Source of the DNA: Bacteroidales bacterium | GTDB taxonomy: Bacteria > Bacteroidota > Bacteroidia > Bacteroidales > VadinHA17 | Direction of reading: 5' to 3' | Assembly (NCBI GenBank): GCA_029935275.1 | Contig: JAOZKQ010000073.1 | Location: 1 to 9,129 of the forward strand | DNA length: 9,129 bases | In this document: one piece after another, positions 8,301-9,129 of the stretch | Layout of the letters: every line of letters starts with the position of its first letter | Numbering within the stretch: position 1 is the first letter of the stretch | Translations under genes and position numbers: made by a program | Notes under the pieces: generated by a model | What the model saw: only the letters and a program-made list of their open reading frames with translations | Database searches by the model: none | What the model was told of the DNA's origin: nothing

Positions 8301-8785
8301 TTGGTGGCATTATTTGAATTCTTCAAAGGAAACTTAGCATTATCTTTGGAAGTTTGTATTATTTCCCTTGCTTTAATGCCATTTATATATTCAACTATAA
8401 GGCCTGTAATATTCTCTAACATTCTTTTTTCCCTATTAAGGAATGGCCCGATGTCAGCCTCAGGGAATTGTTTAGTATAATAAACTGCCAACTGTCCTTT
8501 TTGTTCATCAATGCTAATAAAATCAAAAGTCAGCACCCATTTTGTTTTAATAAAATTGGAACTATTAAACTCTTTACCAAAATAATTAAGACAGACCTCA
8601 GCAGCCTCCGGGTACTTCATTGCTTTTGAGATCTGCAATATGATGTTTCCCATTGTTTCTTCAATACTTTTCCCATAACTAAACAGAGCATTTATCTGAT
8701 TTAAACAGGAAAGCTCCTTAAGATTATCAGTCTTTTCAGCTAAAAGCTGCTCCAGATACTTGTCAGAATTCGAAATCTCATTCAT
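5327..8785 (-). CDS. Coiled coil-GAF-like-receiver-receiver-PPDK_N (ATP-grasp) hybrid protein, long paralog
   Basis: An 1152-residue paralog of the downstream 996-residue protein, with an added N-terminal sensor part. A coiled-coil-like helix (about 8-30) precedes a GAF-like module (about 28-140) containing YPEAAEV, FNSSNF and the closing GPFLNREKRMLENI. The first receiver-like domain (194-327) has Met256 at the acceptor position. The second (339-483) has Glu345-Asp346, acceptor Asp416, Ser450/451 and Lys469. The helical linker motif NHFSMWLMAR (529-538) recurs. The ATP-grasp part (about 595-970) has GGKGRGL (604-610), IRSSSLLED (696-704), EIE (942-944) and LQVKP (962-966), so the usual LQxRP Arg is Lys965. 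The C-terminus has GPGRWG (1043-1048) and GSHFF (1084-1088). No transmembrane segment is evident. An in-frame TGA five codons upstream supports this ATG. Probably the first gene of a two-gene operon. A regulated phosphotransferase is inferred; the substrate is unknown. Confidence 0.88.
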   Translation of the reverse strand: MNEISNSDKYLEQLLAEKTDNLKELSCLNQINALFSYGKSIEETMGNIILQISKAMKYPEAAEVCLNYFGKEFNSSNFIKTKWVLTFDFISIDEQKGQLAVYYTKQFPEADIGPFLNREKRMLENITGLIVEYINGIKAREIIQTSKDNAKFPLKNSNNATKQLTTQKLLQKFLDKHNSERNLFHELMPFKVKEILLVATLYDAYIIEGEGRFSDHILGEYNQMNLTSMPRVTGVSSEQEALKRLSNRHFDIIIIMVGVNKKASIRLGRKIEKDFPYIPTCLLLNNSSDVPYFEKNLVIPKVPENLYVWNGDSKVFFTMVKLLEDVVNAPNDVKLGITKVILLVEDSPVFYSKYLSILYSLVLEQTQHLIEDVGSDDMYKVLRLRARPKILHAKTYEDAQAIINEFGDNLLCVISDIRFPRKGILSDNAGFDLISEVKKKYENLPLVLQSSDPQNRRRSEELNAHFMYKDSDSLVQELKYFINYYLGFGHFVYRDNRGRKIAVARSMKEFEASLETIPEDSLVYHAMKNHFSMWLMARGEVKIAKAISPLKVSDFKNLNEMRELIIQIIKRRRLEKSRGMIVGFDEASILDEHNIVNMGSGSLGGKGRGLAFISTLIYNFNFSNLVPEIKIRTPITVIIGTDEFDQFLEDNQLFDVIINEKDYSVIQKHFLAGRLSFDLRNKLRIFLKLVEKPIAIRSSSLLEDSVNQPFSGIFNTFLLPNNNDSFKIRLRQAENAIKMVYASIYSDSARDYLKAVNYKSEDEKMAIIIQEVVGHRHGDYFYPHISGTAQSHNYYPYAHMEPEEGFALAALGLGHYVVEGERAYRFSPVYPDLEINTPKYLLKNSQVWFYAVDLSLEKIDFRKGDLAGLSRLDISNAENDGTLKHMASVYDMDNDIFNPGLEKAGPRIINLANILKYKYIPLAQTINIILDIVKEALGTPVEIEYAVDLNKDAEGKASFYLLQVKPLLGAETDFKVDLKAIDKKRIILSAEKSMGNGRIHDIKDIIYVAPENFNKLKTIEMAEEIGYLNTKMVKSNRKYILMGPGRWGTRDRFIGIPVVWPQISNAKIIVEMSLKDFPLDASLGSHFFHNVISMNVGYLSVNHTSSSDFITWDILKKQKVVEETKYFKHIRFKSNLLVQMDGKKRIAMISVK

Positions 8786-8839
8786 GCTTAAGAAAGTTCA
8801 TTTAGCAAATTGAACAATTATCACCATATAATGACGCTT

Positions 8840-8852
8840 AAAGTTAAACTTT
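8840..8852. repeat. Short perfect inverted repeat upstream of the long hybrid gene
   Basis: AAAGTTAAACTTT is a 6+1+6 inverted repeat (AAAGTT and AACTTT around one base) centred about 60 bases before the ATG at 8785. Its position would suit an operator, but the region is very AT-rich and a second copy was not seen, so it may be chance. The rest of 8786-8933 shows no exact TAnnTTTG promoter match on the minus strand. Confidence 0.2.
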
Positions 8853-8933
8853 TTAAACAAAAATTGATATCTGTCTAGCCTAAAAAATAATTAGGAAAGA
8901 AACACTCAATATAAAGCCTCTAAAATCACACAT

Positions 8934-8960
8934 AAAAAAAGCCTTCAAATGAAGGCTTTT
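8934..8960 (-). terminator. Intrinsic terminator after the korB-like gene
   Basis: GCCTTC (8941-8946) and GAAGGC (8951-8956) pair around an AAAT loop. The stem extends through AAAA/TTTT to ten base pairs. On the minus strand the stem is followed by seven T residues (complement of 8934-8940), a standard Rho-independent terminator 28 bases beyond the korB-like stop. It separates that gene from the hybrid pair. The plus-strand T run is only four, so it is weaker that way. Confidence 0.88.
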
Positions 8961-8988
8961 AAACTTTATAGAATGTAAAATATTAATT

Positions 8989-9129
8989 TTAAACTTCCCA
9001 TGTATTACCACTTTTGAGTAAATCATCCATATTCTTTATTTTTGAAGACTCTTTAACTTTGTTAATTTGGTTTTCCATAGCCTGATCATAAGTTGGAGCA
9101 GATACATTCCTAATAACGCCTAAAGCTAC
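8989..9129 (-). CDS. korB: 2-oxoacid:ferredoxin oxidoreductase beta subunit, C-terminal end (runs off right edge)
   Basis: The last 46 codons of a gene entering from the right edge, ending in TAA at 8991-8989. The peptide has ALGVIRNV, APTYDQAMENQI and the terminal DDLLKSGNTWEV. The LGVIR...APTYD...QI...LL.SG.TWEV pattern is what I associate with the C-terminus of the beta subunit of 2-oxoglutarate (or related 2-oxoacid):ferredoxin oxidoreductase, the TPP-binding subunit that decarboxylates the 2-oxoacid to acyl-CoA and reduces ferredoxin. The catalytic TPP and cluster motifs lie outside the window, so the exact substrate cannot be set here. A strong hairpin follows 28 bases after the stop, which marks the end of its operon. 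Confidence 0.75.
   Translation of the reverse strand, partial: VALGVIRNVSAPTYDQAMENQINKVKESSKIKNMDDLLKSGNTWEV

Noticed and set aside
2299..8785. Calling the two large genes ppsA (PEP synthase) or PPDK
   Set aside because: The swivel His motif and the PEP/pyruvate barrel needed for that reaction are not visible, and the N-terminal receivers are foreign to these enzymes.
8786..8933. A promoter for the long hybrid gene
   Set aside because: No exact TAnnTTTG element with a spaced TTG was found on the minus strand; near matches are no better than chance in such AT-rich sequence.

Overview
The window looks like a Bacteroidota chromosome segment, probably from an anaerobic or microaerophilic member such as a Bacteroidales-type organism. 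The base composition is AT-rich and Shine-Dalgarno sequences are weak or absent. One upstream site matches the Bacteroidota -7 promoter element TAnnTTTG. Gene content fits too: a futalosine-pathway menaquinone enzyme, a 2-oxoacid:ferredoxin oxidoreductase beta subunit, and a PTPS-folE pair of the kind I associate with this phylum. This assignment is an inference from memory of families, not from a search.

Layout. (1) Positions 1-237, minus strand: the N-terminal 79 codons of a nucleoside hydrolase (futalosine hydrolase, MqnB-like), reading off the left edge and probably starting at TTG. (2) Positions 238-350: a divergent intergenic region with promoter candidates. (3) Positions 351-2302, plus strand: a compact run of three genes, PTPS/QueD-family synthase, folE and fabD, with gaps of 11 and 15 bases. 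(4) Positions 2299-8785, minus strand: two large paralogous genes transcribed in the order 8785->5327 then 5289->2299, separated by 37 bases. The downstream one meets fabD tail to tail with a 4-base overlap. (5) Positions 8786-8988: an intergenic region with a strong hairpin terminator. (6) Positions 8989-9129, minus strand: the last 46 codons of a 2-oxoacid:ferredoxin oxidoreductase beta subunit.

The most interesting content is the tandem pair of 1152- and 996-residue proteins. Each joins two response-regulator receiver-like domains to a PPDK/PEP-synthase-type ATP-grasp domain. In both, the first receiver lacks the phosphorylatable Asp, while the second keeps the acidic pair, Asp, Ser and Lys. 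Both lack the usual PEP-synthase C-terminal half (the His swivel with its GG-x-TSHAA signature, and the PEP/pyruvate TIM barrel). They carry instead a conserved C-terminal region of about 175 residues with GPGRWG and G(T/S)HFF motifs. The longer protein adds an N-terminal coiled coil and a GAF-like sensor module. They look like two-component-controlled phosphotransferases of unknown substrate. No histidine kinase is visible in the window.

The plus-strand genes are housekeeping: FolE makes dihydroneopterin triphosphate from GTP, the PTPS/QueD enzyme converts it to a tetrahydropterin, and FabD loads malonate onto ACP for fatty acid synthesis. No tRNA, rRNA, CRISPR array, insertion sequence or prophage feature was seen.
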